Shown here: piece by piece, positions 1 through 8,313 of the stretch
Numbering within the stretch: position 1 is the first letter of the stretch
Layout: every line of letters begins with the position of its first letter
Assembly: GCF_051132615.1 (NCBI RefSeq)
Contig: NZ_CP152375.1
Location: 2,232,001 to 2,296,000 of the forward strand
Source: G051132615 sp051132615
GTDB taxonomy: Bacteria > Pseudomonadota > Gammaproteobacteria > Burkholderiales > Neisseriaceae
Direction: 5' to 3'
Length of the DNA stretch: 64,000 nucleotides
The notes under the pieces: model-generated
Database searches by the model: none
Seen by the model: the letters and a program-made list of their open reading frames with translations, nothing else
Told to the model about the DNA's origin: nothing
Made by a program: the position numbers and the translations under genes

Positions 1-525
1 AAAAGTGATGCCAGAACCTATTTTCAGGCAATAGATTTCCGTTCTCCACAATCATCTTCAGAAGCATTTATATCTGCTTGGAAAAGTAGAGATTATGTCA
101 CTTTTTTTGCCTTATTAGATACAAAAACACAAGCTAATCTTATACGTAAAACCTTGCTGGCCCTTGAGTTTGATGGGTTGTTTTTAGGTGATTCACAGCT
201 TATTTTCAAAGAGATGTTTTCAGCGACTGTTGGAAATAAAAGAACTTCAATTATAGAATATGGGAGTGATTTTAATCTATTTATTGATGATTTATTAATG
301 GCTGCTGAGAAAAATAAAGCATTACCTTTTGTTTTTGGAGAACAAGCTAAAATCGCACATGTTGATACTAAAAATGAAGAAGCAAAGGTAACGATTCAAA
401 CCGACTCAGAGCTTGAGCCAAAAATTGTATTAACGCTTAAGTATAATGCTGATAGGAAACGCTGGAAAATTGCGTATATTCAGCTTTTTAATGCTCAAGT
501 TGATTCTCCTATTTGGGGAAAGTAG
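1..525 (+). CDS. hypothetical protein, C-terminal part (5' end outside window)
   Basis: The frame is open from base 1 to the stop at 525, so the first ATG in the frame (around 154) is probably internal and the gene starts before the window. About 174 residues are visible. They are soluble and mixed alpha/beta in character, ending in a basic/aromatic stretch (KYNADRKRWKIAYIQLFN) that resembles the last strands of small cone-shaped (NTF2-like) folds. That resemblance is impression only. I recognise no catalytic motif, membrane segment or signal peptide. No terminator is evident after the stop, and the next gene lies 220 bases downstream on the same strand. Confidence 0.5.
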   Translation, partial: KSDARTYFQAIDFRSPQSSSEAFISAWKSRDYVTFFALLDTKTQANLIRKTLLALEFDGLFLGDSQLIFKEMFSATVGNKRTSIIEYGSDFNLFIDDLLMAAEKNKALPFVFGEQAKIAHVDTKNEEAKVTIQTDSELEPKIVLTLKYNADRKRWKIAYIQLFNAQVDSPIWGK

Positions 526-745
526 AAAAGCTTTAAAAAACTGATTACAAATAATGAAATTCATAAACTTAGAACTTACTGGTTTGTTCTTAAAAGGAGT
601 CTGTCTCGTACTGTTTCCATCATTTGAAATACGGGATATGTTTCTTAAAAAGTAGAACAAACTTGCTTTTTTATGGGGTTACGATCAATACAAACTTTTG
701 ATAGAAAAGGTTCAAATTAGCTGTAATTAAATAAGAAAAAGAAGC

Positions 746-1918
746 ATGGACAAAACACAAAACAAGAGATTATTAGCATTAGATGTATTTAGGGGCATGA
801 CGATTGTTGGCATGATTTTAGTTAATAACCCTGGTTCATTAAAATATATTTATCCTCTACTTAAACATGCACAATTGAATGGACTTACATTTGCCGATCT
901 TGTCTTTCCTTTTTTTATGTTTATTATGGGGGTTTCAATATTTATTTCTTTGAATAAATCTAATTTTACTTGTGATGTGACCACACTAATAAAAGTAGCA
1001 AAAAGAACATTTACCCTCTTTTTAATTGGACTAATACTAGGTTGGCTCTCTCTCGCATTACGTAATTTTAGTCAATTATCTAATGAAAATCTCAATTTGG
1101 GTATCCGGTTTCTATCAGCTACAACAAATTTAGAACATCTAAGAATTTTGGCTGTACTTCAGCGTTTAGCCATCTCTTATGGGATAGTATGTTTAATGGT
1201 TCTTTTCATTAAACATAAGTATATCCCCCATATTATTATCTTAACTTTAATGGGCTATTTTTTGTTATTGTATTTTGGTCATGGATTTGAGTTAAGTGAG
1301 CGAAATATTATTGCAATTGTTGATCAGGCGGTACTTGGTGCTAATCATATGTATCAAGATCATAATATCTCTTTTGATCCCGAAGGAATATTAAGTACGA
1401 TATCCGCAACCTGTCAGGTATTAATAGGGTTTTATTGCGGAAAGTTGTGAATAAATACGTCCAATAAATCACAAAAGCAAACCTTGATGTTACTTCTTAT
1501 TGGAACGATCATGCTTTTCATTGGCTTCTTATTTAATTATTTATGTCCAATTAATAAAAAAATATGGTCACCAACTTTTGTTTTGGTTACATGTGGATTA
1601 GCCATCTATATAATCATTTTATTGATTTGGGTAATTGATACAAAAGGATATAAACGATGGGCTACATTTTTTGTACCATTTGGTGTTAATCCTCTATTTA
1701 TCTATGTGACTGCTGGAGTACTTTCAAATATTTTGACAAAGGTAAGGTTCATTTATCATGAGCAATTTATCGATATGAAGCAATTTATATATATAACTTG
1801 CTTACAGCCTTATTTTGGTAATTATTTAGGCTCATTCTGTTTTGCTCTATTATTTATTGGATTAAATTGGCTAATCGCTAACATTTTATATAAAAAGAAA
1901 ATATATATAAAACTCTAA
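746..1918 (+). pseudogene. NagX-like membrane acyltransferase (DUF5009/HGSNAT family), interrupted by an in-frame stop
   Basis: Two reading frames, 746-1450 and 1451-1918, are the same frame separated only by a TGA at 1448-1450. Read through, they give about 390 residues, the usual length of NagX-type proteins related to heparan-alpha-glucosaminide N-acetyltransferase. The N-terminus LALDVFRGMTIVGMILVNNP and the following FADLVFPFFMFIMG are hallmarks of that family, and about ten hydrophobic helices follow. The C-terminal half keeps the FGVNPLFIYV helix. A CGA-to-TGA change at an arginine would explain the break, so decay looks recent. Family members act in amino-sugar or peptidoglycan-fragment uptake. 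Here the product is probably inactive unless the stop is read through. No partner genes adjoin it. Confidence 0.8.
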
Positions 1919-2144
1919 GAGAGTCATTTTAAAATGGTGCAACATTTACTATTTAACTAGAGCTATTACAGTGCCTTGCCTATTTCGTTGAATACGAACT
2001 ATTTATGTTTGACTGATGTTAGCAGAATGGCTGGCTTTTACTTGTAGACATCAATCACCACCGTCATTATACGTTCTTGCTTAGTGATTTTTTACTGCTG
2101 ATGTAGTTAGTTTATGGTTCATGTCCTACCCCATGATTTACTTC

Positions 2145-2316
2145 CTTTTGAGGTATGGATTTATATCATTTTTGATGAAAGACAGTAGAATGAAATAGGA
2201 AATAAGCCTGCTCGGTTCTTTTACATGTGCTTGAAAAAAAATAAATTAATGGATATTCATAGAATTTGGTAAATAAAAAATTTGATATGCTTACGAGGAT
2301 TTGGCAGAAGCGGTGA
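2145..2316. repeat. diverged copy of the tRNA-Ser att-proximal sequence
   Basis: By hand alignment this stretch resembles 5622-5794. Shared blocks in the same order include gaggt.tggatttatatcattt, gacag.a.aatg.aa, ttaatggat, aaaaaatttga.atg, and the closing tggcagaagcggtga. Identity looks like roughly two thirds. The shared segment ends exactly in the 3' end of the tRNA-Ser gene, as expected of an att duplication left by a tRNA-targeting element. The rest of 1919-2454 holds no gene I recognise. Confidence 0.6.
2302..2316. other. degenerate att site (copy of tRNA-Ser 3' end)
   Basis: TGGCAGAAGCGGTGA differs by one base from 5780-5794 (TGGCGGAAGCGGTGA), the reverse complement of the 3' end of the tRNA-Ser gene including its CCA. 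It would be the far att end of the element whose integrase remnant lies beside the tRNA. Confidence 0.55.
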
Positions 2317-2454
2317 CCGTATATTTTTTTATAGTATATTGAAATATATAATATTTTTAAAATTAATTAAAGTTTTACTGTTTTATTTACTGTTAAAATT
2401 TTTTATTAGAATTGAATTTCTATTTATTTTCAAATTGTGTATTTTTTCTGATAA

Positions 2455-2484
2455 TTGTTTTATTTTGTTTTTGTGGGCTATAAT
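2455..2484 (+). promoter_or_regulatory. sigma70-type promoter for the 2521 gene
   Basis: TTGTTT (2455-2460), an 18-base spacer and a perfect TATAAT (2479-2484) lie about 35 bases ahead of the ATG at 2521. Confidence 0.45.
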
Positions 2485-2520
2485 GCCGAAAACATATAGA
2501 AATGCCAAAGGCGCCCAAAA

Positions 2521-3135
2521 ATGCTAAAAAAAATAATTATTCTATGCTTGATAAACTTGTTAAGTTGTACTCAATTGGTTATTGCTCAAGGCTTATACTC
2601 TCCTCGAGATAAGCCTTCTGCTTGGGTGGAAATAGATACATCTTTAATTGAAAGGCTTGTTGATCAATGTTTTTCAATCATGAATTATAAACATCGTATT
2701 CCTAGGGTACATCCTGAACCTGATATACAAGAGTATTGGTTAAAAGATCGTGTTGTTATTTGTAGTCGATACAGTATGTCCCCTGAAAGTAGAAAGATAT
2801 TTGATGATAATGGTTTTACTAATTCTTATTTTTTAAGTAAAAATATTCAAGTATCAAAGGAACAAGAAAAACAATTAAATGAAATTTATAAAAAAATATA
2901 TCTTGTTATATGGAAAGAAAATTTAATTGACGTGTTATATCCGCCGCCGCCAGATGATTTTATAAAAGAGTTTAGTGATTTTTCGGGACTTAATGAGGCA
3001 TTAAAGAATCAAAAAGAAAAAGTGGTTAGTGTCAGAAAATTTGAAGAAAATTACTTTGGTTCAAAAGATAATCTTAAAAAAATAGAAGATATATTTTATA
3101 AGCAAAAATTATCTGAATATGGTTTAAAGGAGTAA
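2521..3135 (+). CDS. secreted protein of unknown function
   Basis: The 204-residue product starts with a clear Sec signal peptide (MLKKIIILCLINLLS, cleavage probably after VIAQ). The mature part is charged, with a PPPPDD motif near residue 143 and a lysine-rich C-terminus. I recognise no enzyme family. It lies inside the tRNA-Ser element and is followed five bases later by a 14-codon fragment of another gene. Periplasmic proteins encoded beside effectors are often immunity proteins, so this may be an orphan immunity gene; that is inference from context only. Codon use is even more AT-rich than in the housekeeping genes. Confidence 0.6.
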   Translation: MLKKIIILCLINLLSCTQLVIAQGLYSPRDKPSAWVEIDTSLIERLVDQCFSIMNYKHRIPRVHPEPDIQEYWLKDRVVICSRYSMSPESRKIFDDNGFTNSYFLSKNIQVSKEQEKQLNEIYKKIYLVIWKENLIDVLYPPPPDDFIKEFSDFSGLNEALKNQKEKVVSVRKFEENYFGSKDNLKKIEDIFYKQKLSEYGLKE

Positions 3136-3139
3136 GTAT

Positions 3140-3181
3140 ATGTCTGATTATTTAAAAGAATTATTAGCAAAACGAACTTAA
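3140..3181 (+). pseudogene. truncated start of a lost gene (13 codons)
   Basis: ATG at 3140 opens MSDYLKELLAKRT and hits TAA at 3179-3181. It sits five bases after the previous stop with a plausible ribosome site (aaaggagta), the spacing of a coupled second gene. It looks like the first codons of a deleted partner, for example an effector, but 13 residues cannot be identified. Confidence 0.3.
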
Positions 3182-3304
3182 AAGTTTGTATTTTTATTTT
3201 AACTTACTTTGTCATTGTTATAGAATTGAAACATAATTATCCTTTTTAGGTATATTCTTTCTGCTACAATACAAATCAATTAGTCACACGTTGGGATTAA
3301 TATT

Positions 3305-3679
3305 ATGTATTACAAAAAAATTCTTATACTATTAGTTTCTTGTATTTGTTTTGCTTGCTCTGGAGTTAAAATGAAGCCTCATTATTCAAAAAATAGTGTC
3401 CAACCTGTTATCGTAAATAAAGTGTCAGATAATTTACTCAGTATAAAATATAGAGAGTTTCCCGAAACGGTTTTTTATTCAAAAGGGGTAAATTATGTAA
3501 CCAATGGTGGAGTGACTAAAGTTTATATTGACAGATGCAATATAAACTCTAATTGTAAACCTATGCTGGAAACAAAACTTCCCCTTGATGAATCTCGTAT
3601 GTCTGAAGTTTTCTTGCCATATAATGGTGAGAAAATTGTAATGGTATATCTTGATGCGGAAGAACAAATTTACCCATAG
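3305..3679 (+). CDS. lipoprotein, probable immunity protein for the 3690 effector
   Basis: The 124-residue product has a lipoprotein signal. After MYYKKILILL there is LVSC at residues 10-13 and a second cysteine at 17 (ICFAC), either of which could be lipidated. The mature domain is about 105 residues, strand-rich, with two cysteines (DRCNINSNC) that could form a disulfide. It ends ten bases before the effector start. In the Xanthomonadales killing type IV secretion system, effectors are encoded with lipoprotein immunity partners that protect the periplasm; the layout here matches. The fold itself I do not recognise. Confidence 0.6.
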   Translation: MYYKKILILLVSCICFACSGVKMKPHYSKNSVQPVIVNKVSDNLLSIKYREFPETVFYSKGVNYVTNGGVTKVYIDRCNINSNCKPMLETKLPLDESRMSEVFLPYNGEKIVMVYLDAEEQIYP

Positions 3680-3689
3680 GATTAAATTA

Positions 3690-4589
3690 ATGGCTGATAA
3701 AGATAAAATTGTTTTAGGTATTCACACTATCTTAGACCCAAATAATCAGGGGCAAGGTTCATCGGCAGAATTGACTGATGGTCACGCATGGATAACTGTA
3801 ACGCGTAATGGAAAAACTGAATATTATGGATTGTGGCCTGATAATCATCCAACGAGAAGCCTAGACAATGGCCCCGCCAGCGATATCCGAAAAGGAATTG
3901 AATCTGAGCCAATATTTAACCCTCCAACAGCGAGTCGATATGTTGAATTAACACCAGATCAAGCTAAGAAGTTAGAGGAGGCTTTAAAAGAGAATGTAGA
4001 GTGGGGTTATACAAATACGTGTGCATCTTGGGCAAGCAAAACATATTCAAATGTCACAGGGCAAAGTATAGATGCAAGTGAATACCTTATTACTGACACA
4101 CCAAGAGAACTCACAAAAAGTATTAATGCTTTAGAAAAAAAGCTTCCTACAAGTATAGATAAACCTAGTCCACCAATAGAATCCAAAAAATCGTCATGGA
4201 ATTTATTTGGTGAAAATACAATTAATAATGATGTAAAAAACGTTTACGATAAATTATATGAAGGTTTGGCGCCACAATTGGCCGAGAAAGGAGCCGAAAA
4301 ATGGACGGTTCCCATGCTTGCAGAAATGACCCATGAATGTATAAAAAAAGGAATAAACTCCGATAAAATTGCTCATATGGGCATAAATGAAGAAAAAAAT
4401 ACAATCTATGTGGTGGCTAATAATAAGCGTGATTTTGCCGCGGTTGATGCTATTGAAGCATCAAAGGCGAACCCAAACGAACGTTTACAAGAGGCTAACC
4501 AGTTGCACGGGGATTTAGAACAAAAAGAGCTAGATAGACAGCTACAATTGGCGCAACAACAAGAACGCGGTGGCCGTGGTTTTGGTTAA
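3690..4589 (+). CDS. predicted antibacterial effector: permuted NlpC/P60-like domain plus XVIPCD-like C-terminus
   Basis: I choose ATG 3690 (MADKDKIVLG, 299 aa) rather than 3651 because it follows the lipoprotein stop by ten bases. The N-terminal half has DGHAWITV near residue 32 and NTCASWAS near residue 111. A histidine ahead of a cysteine is the order in circularly permuted papain/NlpC-P60 amidases, so a peptidoglycan or lipid amidase is plausible. After a proline-rich linker near residues 165-185, the last 110 residues resemble the XVIPCD recruitment domain of Xanthomonadales type IV effectors: a GINSDKIAHMGI segment, YVVANNKRDFAAVDAIEA, then a glutamine-rich tail ending GGRGFG. There is no signal peptide, as expected of a translocated effector. 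Domain calls are by eye. Confidence 0.55.
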   Translation: MADKDKIVLGIHTILDPNNQGQGSSAELTDGHAWITVTRNGKTEYYGLWPDNHPTRSLDNGPASDIRKGIESEPIFNPPTASRYVELTPDQAKKLEEALKENVEWGYTNTCASWASKTYSNVTGQSIDASEYLITDTPRELTKSINALEKKLPTSIDKPSPPIESKKSSWNLFGENTINNDVKNVYDKLYEGLAPQLAEKGAEKWTVPMLAEMTHECIKKGINSDKIAHMGINEEKNTIYVVANNKRDFAAVDAIEASKANPNERLQEANQLHGDLEQKELDRQLQLAQQQERGGRGFG

Positions 4590-4670
4590 AATGAATCGTG
4601 TTAAAACTTTGCATAAAAATGCCTAATTTGTGCTAAAACTGCATAATAGTTCAGCAGCAAAAAACGTCTT

Positions 4671-4696
4671 AGCTCCTATATATAAGGAGCTTTTTC
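4671..4696 (+). terminator. rho-independent terminator after the effector
   Basis: AGCTCCT (4671-4677) pairs with AGGAGCT (4685-4691) and is followed by a T run. Confidence 0.75.
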
Positions 4697-4971
4697 TATT
4701 GTTCCAACATGCATAATATTTATTAATATTAGCAGCAAACGCAACTTGCGGTACTTTTCATTTGAGTGTTGGTCTTGATATTCAGTATGTCATGGAGTCT
4801 CAAGAGACTGCACAAGAATCTGCTTGTATTGATAAACAACCCACATACAAGACAAAATTGACGGCAGAACAATAAAGAAAAACAAAGAGAAACCGGACAA
4901 AAACATATTGCCTAGATTAAGCAATTTCTCAAAGGAAAAGGTTAAGGTCGTTATAAATAACACTTAGAGAG
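4697..4971. other. gene-free remnant DNA inside the element
   Basis: All six frames are broken by stops and I recognise no family in any of them. It lies between two terminator-like hairpins and is probably decayed element cargo. Confidence 0.4.
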
Positions 4972-5015
4972 ATACAACACAGTATTTTATATTATAACTG
5001 TGTTGTATTTTTTTC
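4972..5015 (+). terminator. strong hairpin with T run at the integrase remnant's truncated end
   Basis: ATACAACACAGT (4972-4983) pairs perfectly with ACTGTGTTGTAT (4997-5008), followed by seven or more Ts. It sits exactly where homology to the integrase stops, so it may mark a deletion joint. Confidence 0.7.
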
Positions 5016-5596
5016 TCCATCACGAAATCCTTTTACCTTAGCCCAATCAAGAATCTTTTCAATTCGTCCACGCAGCCTATAGGCTGTTTCAGTTTTAGTT
5101 GACCAAATTGGATTTAACACATCTAAAACTATGTTTGTATCAATTTGAGAAACGATGACTTTACCTATAATAGGGAAAGCATAGGTATTAAGAGTTGATG
5201 ACCATTGTTGTTCATGTTTAGCATTTTTCCAGCCACTTTTAAAAGCATCAATATAGAGCGTTACTCAGCAAACGTAATTTTATTAAATTGCGCTAATTGC
5301 TGTTGTCGTTTTTGTTTTAACTTATGCTCATGAGGACATACGCCTTCAAGTAGTAATTTTCTACAGTCAAATGCTTTATTTCGTGCTTCAGATAAACTAA
5401 CAAGGCTTAAAGGGCCTAGGCATATTGTTTTTGTGATCTTGTTTAATTTATAGCGGAATATTCAAGATTTTCGAATGGTATTACTTTTTGCATTTAATTT
5501 TATCTGTAAGTAAAGTCCTCCTCCATCGTTGTGCATTCCCGGTTTAGTTAATTTAAGAACGAATAAAGCTGAAAATTTATGTAATTGAGTATTCAT
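5015..5596 (-). pseudogene. P4-type tyrosine recombinase (integrase) remnant
   Basis: Read on the minus strand from ATG 5596, the frame gives KLTKPGMHNDGGGLYLQI, the N-terminal arm-binding motif of P4-family integrases. A TGA then stands at the usual tryptophan position, followed by LSLVSLSEARNKAFDCRKLLLEG. After a further stop and frameshift near 5265, the core-binding domain continues: SGWKNAKHEQQWSSTLNTYAF and ETAYRLRGRIEKILDWAKVKG. The sequence ends near GE, before the catalytic domain carrying the R-H-R-Y residues, so about half the protein is missing. It points away from the tRNA-Ser gene at 5780-5870, the standard position for such integrases, and dates this segment as a dead integrative element. 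Confidence 0.85.
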
Positions 5597-5621
5597 TTCT
5601 GACCTATACGTTGACCTGCAC

Positions 5622-5794
5622 TCGAGGTGTAGATTTGTATCATTTAACGTGGACCAAGATAGACAGAAAATGGAAACAGAGCGTTCCGTATTTCTTTTGT
5701 AACTAATTGAATTTTTTTGACTTAATGGATGTCTGTAGATGACAGAAGATAAAAAAATTTGAAATGAGTTTGAAGGAGATGGCGGAAGCGGTGA
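5622..5794. repeat. att-proximal sequence of the tRNA-Ser element (partner of 2145-2316)
   Basis: This is the DNA between the integrase start and the tRNA, including 15 bases of the tRNA 3' end. The diverged second copy 3.5 kb upstream suggests two related elements once sat in tandem at this tRNA. Confidence 0.6.
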
Positions 5795-5870
5795 GATTCG
5801 AACTCACGAAGGGCTCACACCCTCGCCGGTTTTCAAGACCGGTGCATTCAACCGCTCTGCCACGCTTCCG
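5780..5870 (-). tRNA. tRNA-Ser (anticodon UGA)
   Basis: The minus strand from 5870 to 5780 folds as a 91-nt class II tRNA with CCA encoded. The acceptor stem is CGGAAGC/GCTTCCG, the anticodon stem CCGGT/ACCGG encloses CTTGAAA (anticodon TGA), there is a long variable arm, and the T loop is GTTCGAATC. It reads UCA-type serine codons. Its 3' end served as integration target for the element on its downstream side. Confidence 0.95.
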
Positions 5871-6080
5871 CATTTGTACAACGAGGGCGAATGATAACCT
5901 ATATTTTAGTTATTGCCAAGAGTAATTTTATATTTTTTATATTACTTGGCTGTTATTTGGTTTTTTTGATTCAAGAGAAAAGTCATTTCACGTTTTTATC
6001 ATATATATTTTGGGTTTCTGACTGGTTCTTTTTTTAAAAATAAGTTACGCTCACTTTTTTGTAAAAAATATATTAACATA

Positions 6081-7883
6081 ATGAAAAGATTGCTTCAGTA
6101 TGGTGTGTTTGTCGGTGCTCTATGTCAAATAACAGCAGCATTTGCTGACTTTGGGGTTGCGTTGGGGTATGAGCCTAAATATCAGCCAGGGTTCACCCAT
6201 TTTGATTATGTTAACCCCCAAGCGCCTAAGGGTGGTTCCATAACTTTTCCGAGCGTGGGTGGGTTTGATAGTTTGAATCCATTTGCCTTAAAAGGGGATA
6301 AGGTTTCTGGCGTTGATACTTTAGTGGTAGAAACATTATTAACAGCAAGTGAAGATGAACCTTTTTCTGCTTATGGCTTATTGGCTCAAGATGTTGTGCT
6401 TGCGCCAGATGGGCTTTCTGTTACATTTACTTTAAATCGTACAGCCAAATTTCATAATAATGATCCTGTGTTGGCTGAAGATGTGGTGTATTCTTTTCAA
6501 TTGTTGACTCAAAATCAAGCAGCTAATCCTTTATTTCGCTTTTATTGGGAGGGCGTAAAAAAAGCATATGCTGTTGATCGCTATACAGTAAGGTTTGAAT
6601 TCAAGCAAAAGAATTCGGAATTACACATGATTTTAGGACAGCTTCCCGTTTTTTCACATAAGAGTTTTCCTGATGGCTTTGAAAAAAGCAATCAAGCACC
6701 TATTGGTTCTGGGCCGTATAAAATTAAAAGGGTCAATTTTGGTAAATCTATTGAGTTTGAAAGAGATATTGGTTACTGGGCTCAAAATTTACCCAGCAGA
6801 AAAGGAATGTATAATTTTGATTTAGTTCATTTTAAGTATTATAAAGACGATGTTGCCAGAATGGAGGCATTTAAAGCAGGACAGGTTGATGTTTCTGTTG
6901 AAAATATTGCTAAAAATTGGGCTCGTGCTTATAACGGTAAAAATTTTGATGATAAAAAAATCGTTAAAGATACTTTTGTCACGGAAAATGGGGCAGGCTT
7001 ACAAGGTTTTGTGTTTAATACACGAAAGCCTTTTTTGCAAGATAGAAATGTACGTAAAGCATTAAGTTTAGCATTTGATTTTGAATGGGTGAATCGCCAA
7101 CTTTTTTATAATTTATATGTTAGGAGTTATAGTTATTTTACCAATAGTGAATTGGCTGCAAAGGGTAAACCAACTGCTGAAGAGCTGAAGTTATTATTGC
7201 CTTTAAAAAATAGCTTACCAAAAGAAGTATTTGAAGAAGATGTGCCACAGCCTCCTATAAGTGATCCAAAATTAGGTATTAGACCTAATTTATTACAAGC
7301 CAGAAAACTATTATTAGATGCTGGTTATCGGTATCAGAATGGGCTTTTAGTTGATGCTAAAGGTGTGCCTTTAAAATTAGAGTTTGTAAGCTTTAGCCGT
7401 GTGTATGAGAGGGTCTCCGCTAAATGGCAAAAAGATTTAGCCAAAATTGGGGTGACTTTAACTGTGCGTGTCGTTGATCCTGCTGTGTATCAACAAAGAT
7501 TAAATGATTTTGACTATGATATGACAATTGTCGTCTATGCTGCCAGTCAAAGTCCTGGTAATGAACAATTAAATTTTCATAGCTGTGCTGCTGCAAAGAC
7601 AACAGGGTCAGATAATTGGGCGGGGTATTGTAACCCTCAAGTAGATAAATTGTTGCAAAATTTCACCCATTTTGAAAATAGGGCACAGTTGATGACTGCT
7701 GCTCACGCTTTAGATAGAGTATTATTAAATGAATATCTGGTTGTGCCGAACTGGTACCCAACATCGTTGAAAATTGCTTGGTGGAATCGTTTTAGCTCTC
7801 CGCAACAACTGCCTAAGTTTTATCAGGGCCAAAGTTGGGTATTAGAAACATGGTGGGCAACATCAGCCAACAAGGGTTCATGA
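6081..7883 (+). CDS. YejA-like periplasmic oligopeptide-binding protein (family 5)
   Basis: The 600-residue product begins with a signal peptide (cleavage after AAFA) and continues as a family 5 ABC solute-binding protein. HFDYVNPQAPKGGSI near residue 40, the DSLNPFALKG motif and GSGPYKI near residue 210 are typical of YejA, which binds peptides such as microcin C in the periplasm for the YejBEF transporter. The C-terminal WYPTSLKIAWWNRF and the terminal tryptophans also fit. No yejB, yejE or yejF follows; the next genes are on the opposite strand. It therefore either serves a transporter encoded elsewhere or is an orphan binding protein. The gene begins about 210 bases past the tRNA-Ser gene. 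Confidence 0.85.
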   Translation: MKRLLQYGVFVGALCQITAAFADFGVALGYEPKYQPGFTHFDYVNPQAPKGGSITFPSVGGFDSLNPFALKGDKVSGVDTLVVETLLTASEDEPFSAYGLLAQDVVLAPDGLSVTFTLNRTAKFHNNDPVLAEDVVYSFQLLTQNQAANPLFRFYWEGVKKAYAVDRYTVRFEFKQKNSELHMILGQLPVFSHKSFPDGFEKSNQAPIGSGPYKIKRVNFGKSIEFERDIGYWAQNLPSRKGMYNFDLVHFKYYKDDVARMEAFKAGQVDVSVENIAKNWARAYNGKNFDDKKIVKDTFVTENGAGLQGFVFNTRKPFLQDRNVRKALSLAFDFEWVNRQLFYNLYVRSYSYFTNSELAAKGKPTAEELKLLLPLKNSLPKEVFEEDVPQPPISDPKLGIRPNLLQARKLLLDAGYRYQNGLLVDAKGVPLKLEFVSFSRVYERVSAKWQKDLAKIGVTLTVRVVDPAVYQQRLNDFDYDMTIVVYAASQSPGNEQLNFHSCAAAKTTGSDNWAGYCNPQVDKLLQNFTHFENRAQLMTAAHALDRVLLNEYLVVPNWYPTSLKIAWWNRFSSPQQLPKFYQGQSWVLETWWATSANKGS

Positions 7884-7898
7884 TGACACGAATAATAA

Positions 7899-8297
7899 CT
7901 ATGCCCAGTTCTTTTTGAGTTTTTCTATATCACGTCTGTTCTTTTTCGTTGGACGTCCATCTGTATGAGCTTGTGAATGATGGGCTGCTTGATTTAGTGC
8001 CGATAATTCTTCTCTTCTTTGAAGCGTCGCTTGATCTTCTTGATAAAGTAATCGCGCTTCTGGAGCAGGGCGACGTTGGTGATTTAATGCTTGTATGGTG
8101 AGTTTAAATGGAAGGCTATTTAAGGTTAGGTCTAACATATCACCGACTTGTACTTGTTTGCTGTTTTTTACCCGATCTCCATTGACCAATACACGACCTA
8201 ATTCAATGTGTTTTTGAGCCAGGGCTCGCGTTTTAAAAAAACGCGCAGCCCATAACCATTTATCTAAACGCATTTGTGATGCAGTAGTTTCTACCAT
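7899..8297 (-). CDS. hslR: heat shock protein 15 (S4-domain ribosome rescue factor)
   Basis: The 132-residue basic protein opens with an S4 RNA-binding domain: MRLDKWLWAARFFKTRALA, then GRVLVNGDRVKNSKQVQVGD. A lysine/arginine-rich tail (GRPTKKNRRDIEKLKK) follows, as in HslR (E. coli 133 aa). HslR binds free 50S subunits that carry a nascent peptidyl-tRNA, helping recycle stalled ribosomes after heat shock. The start used (MVETTASQMRLDKW) could instead be the second methionine, eight codons in. It lies 16 bases downstream of the LysR-type regulator on the same strand, which may be co-transcription by proximity only. Confidence 0.9.
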   Translation of the reverse strand: MVETTASQMRLDKWLWAARFFKTRALAQKHIELGRVLVNGDRVKNSKQVQVGDMLDLTLNSLPFKLTIQALNHQRRPAPEARLLYQEDQATLQRREELSALNQAAHHSQAHTDGRPTKKNRRDIEKLKKNWA

Positions 8298-8313
8298 AAT
8301 CTAATGATCTACT

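Noticed and set aside
2282..2527. 81-codon frame ahead of the 2521 gene
   Set aside because: It is phenylalanine/leucine/isoleucine-rich from AT-rich DNA, begins in the att duplicate, has no ribosome site, and contains the promoter of the 2521 gene.
4697..4971. Transposase remnant inside the tRNA-Ser element
   Set aside because: I could not match any frame to a transposase family, so no mobile-element call is made.
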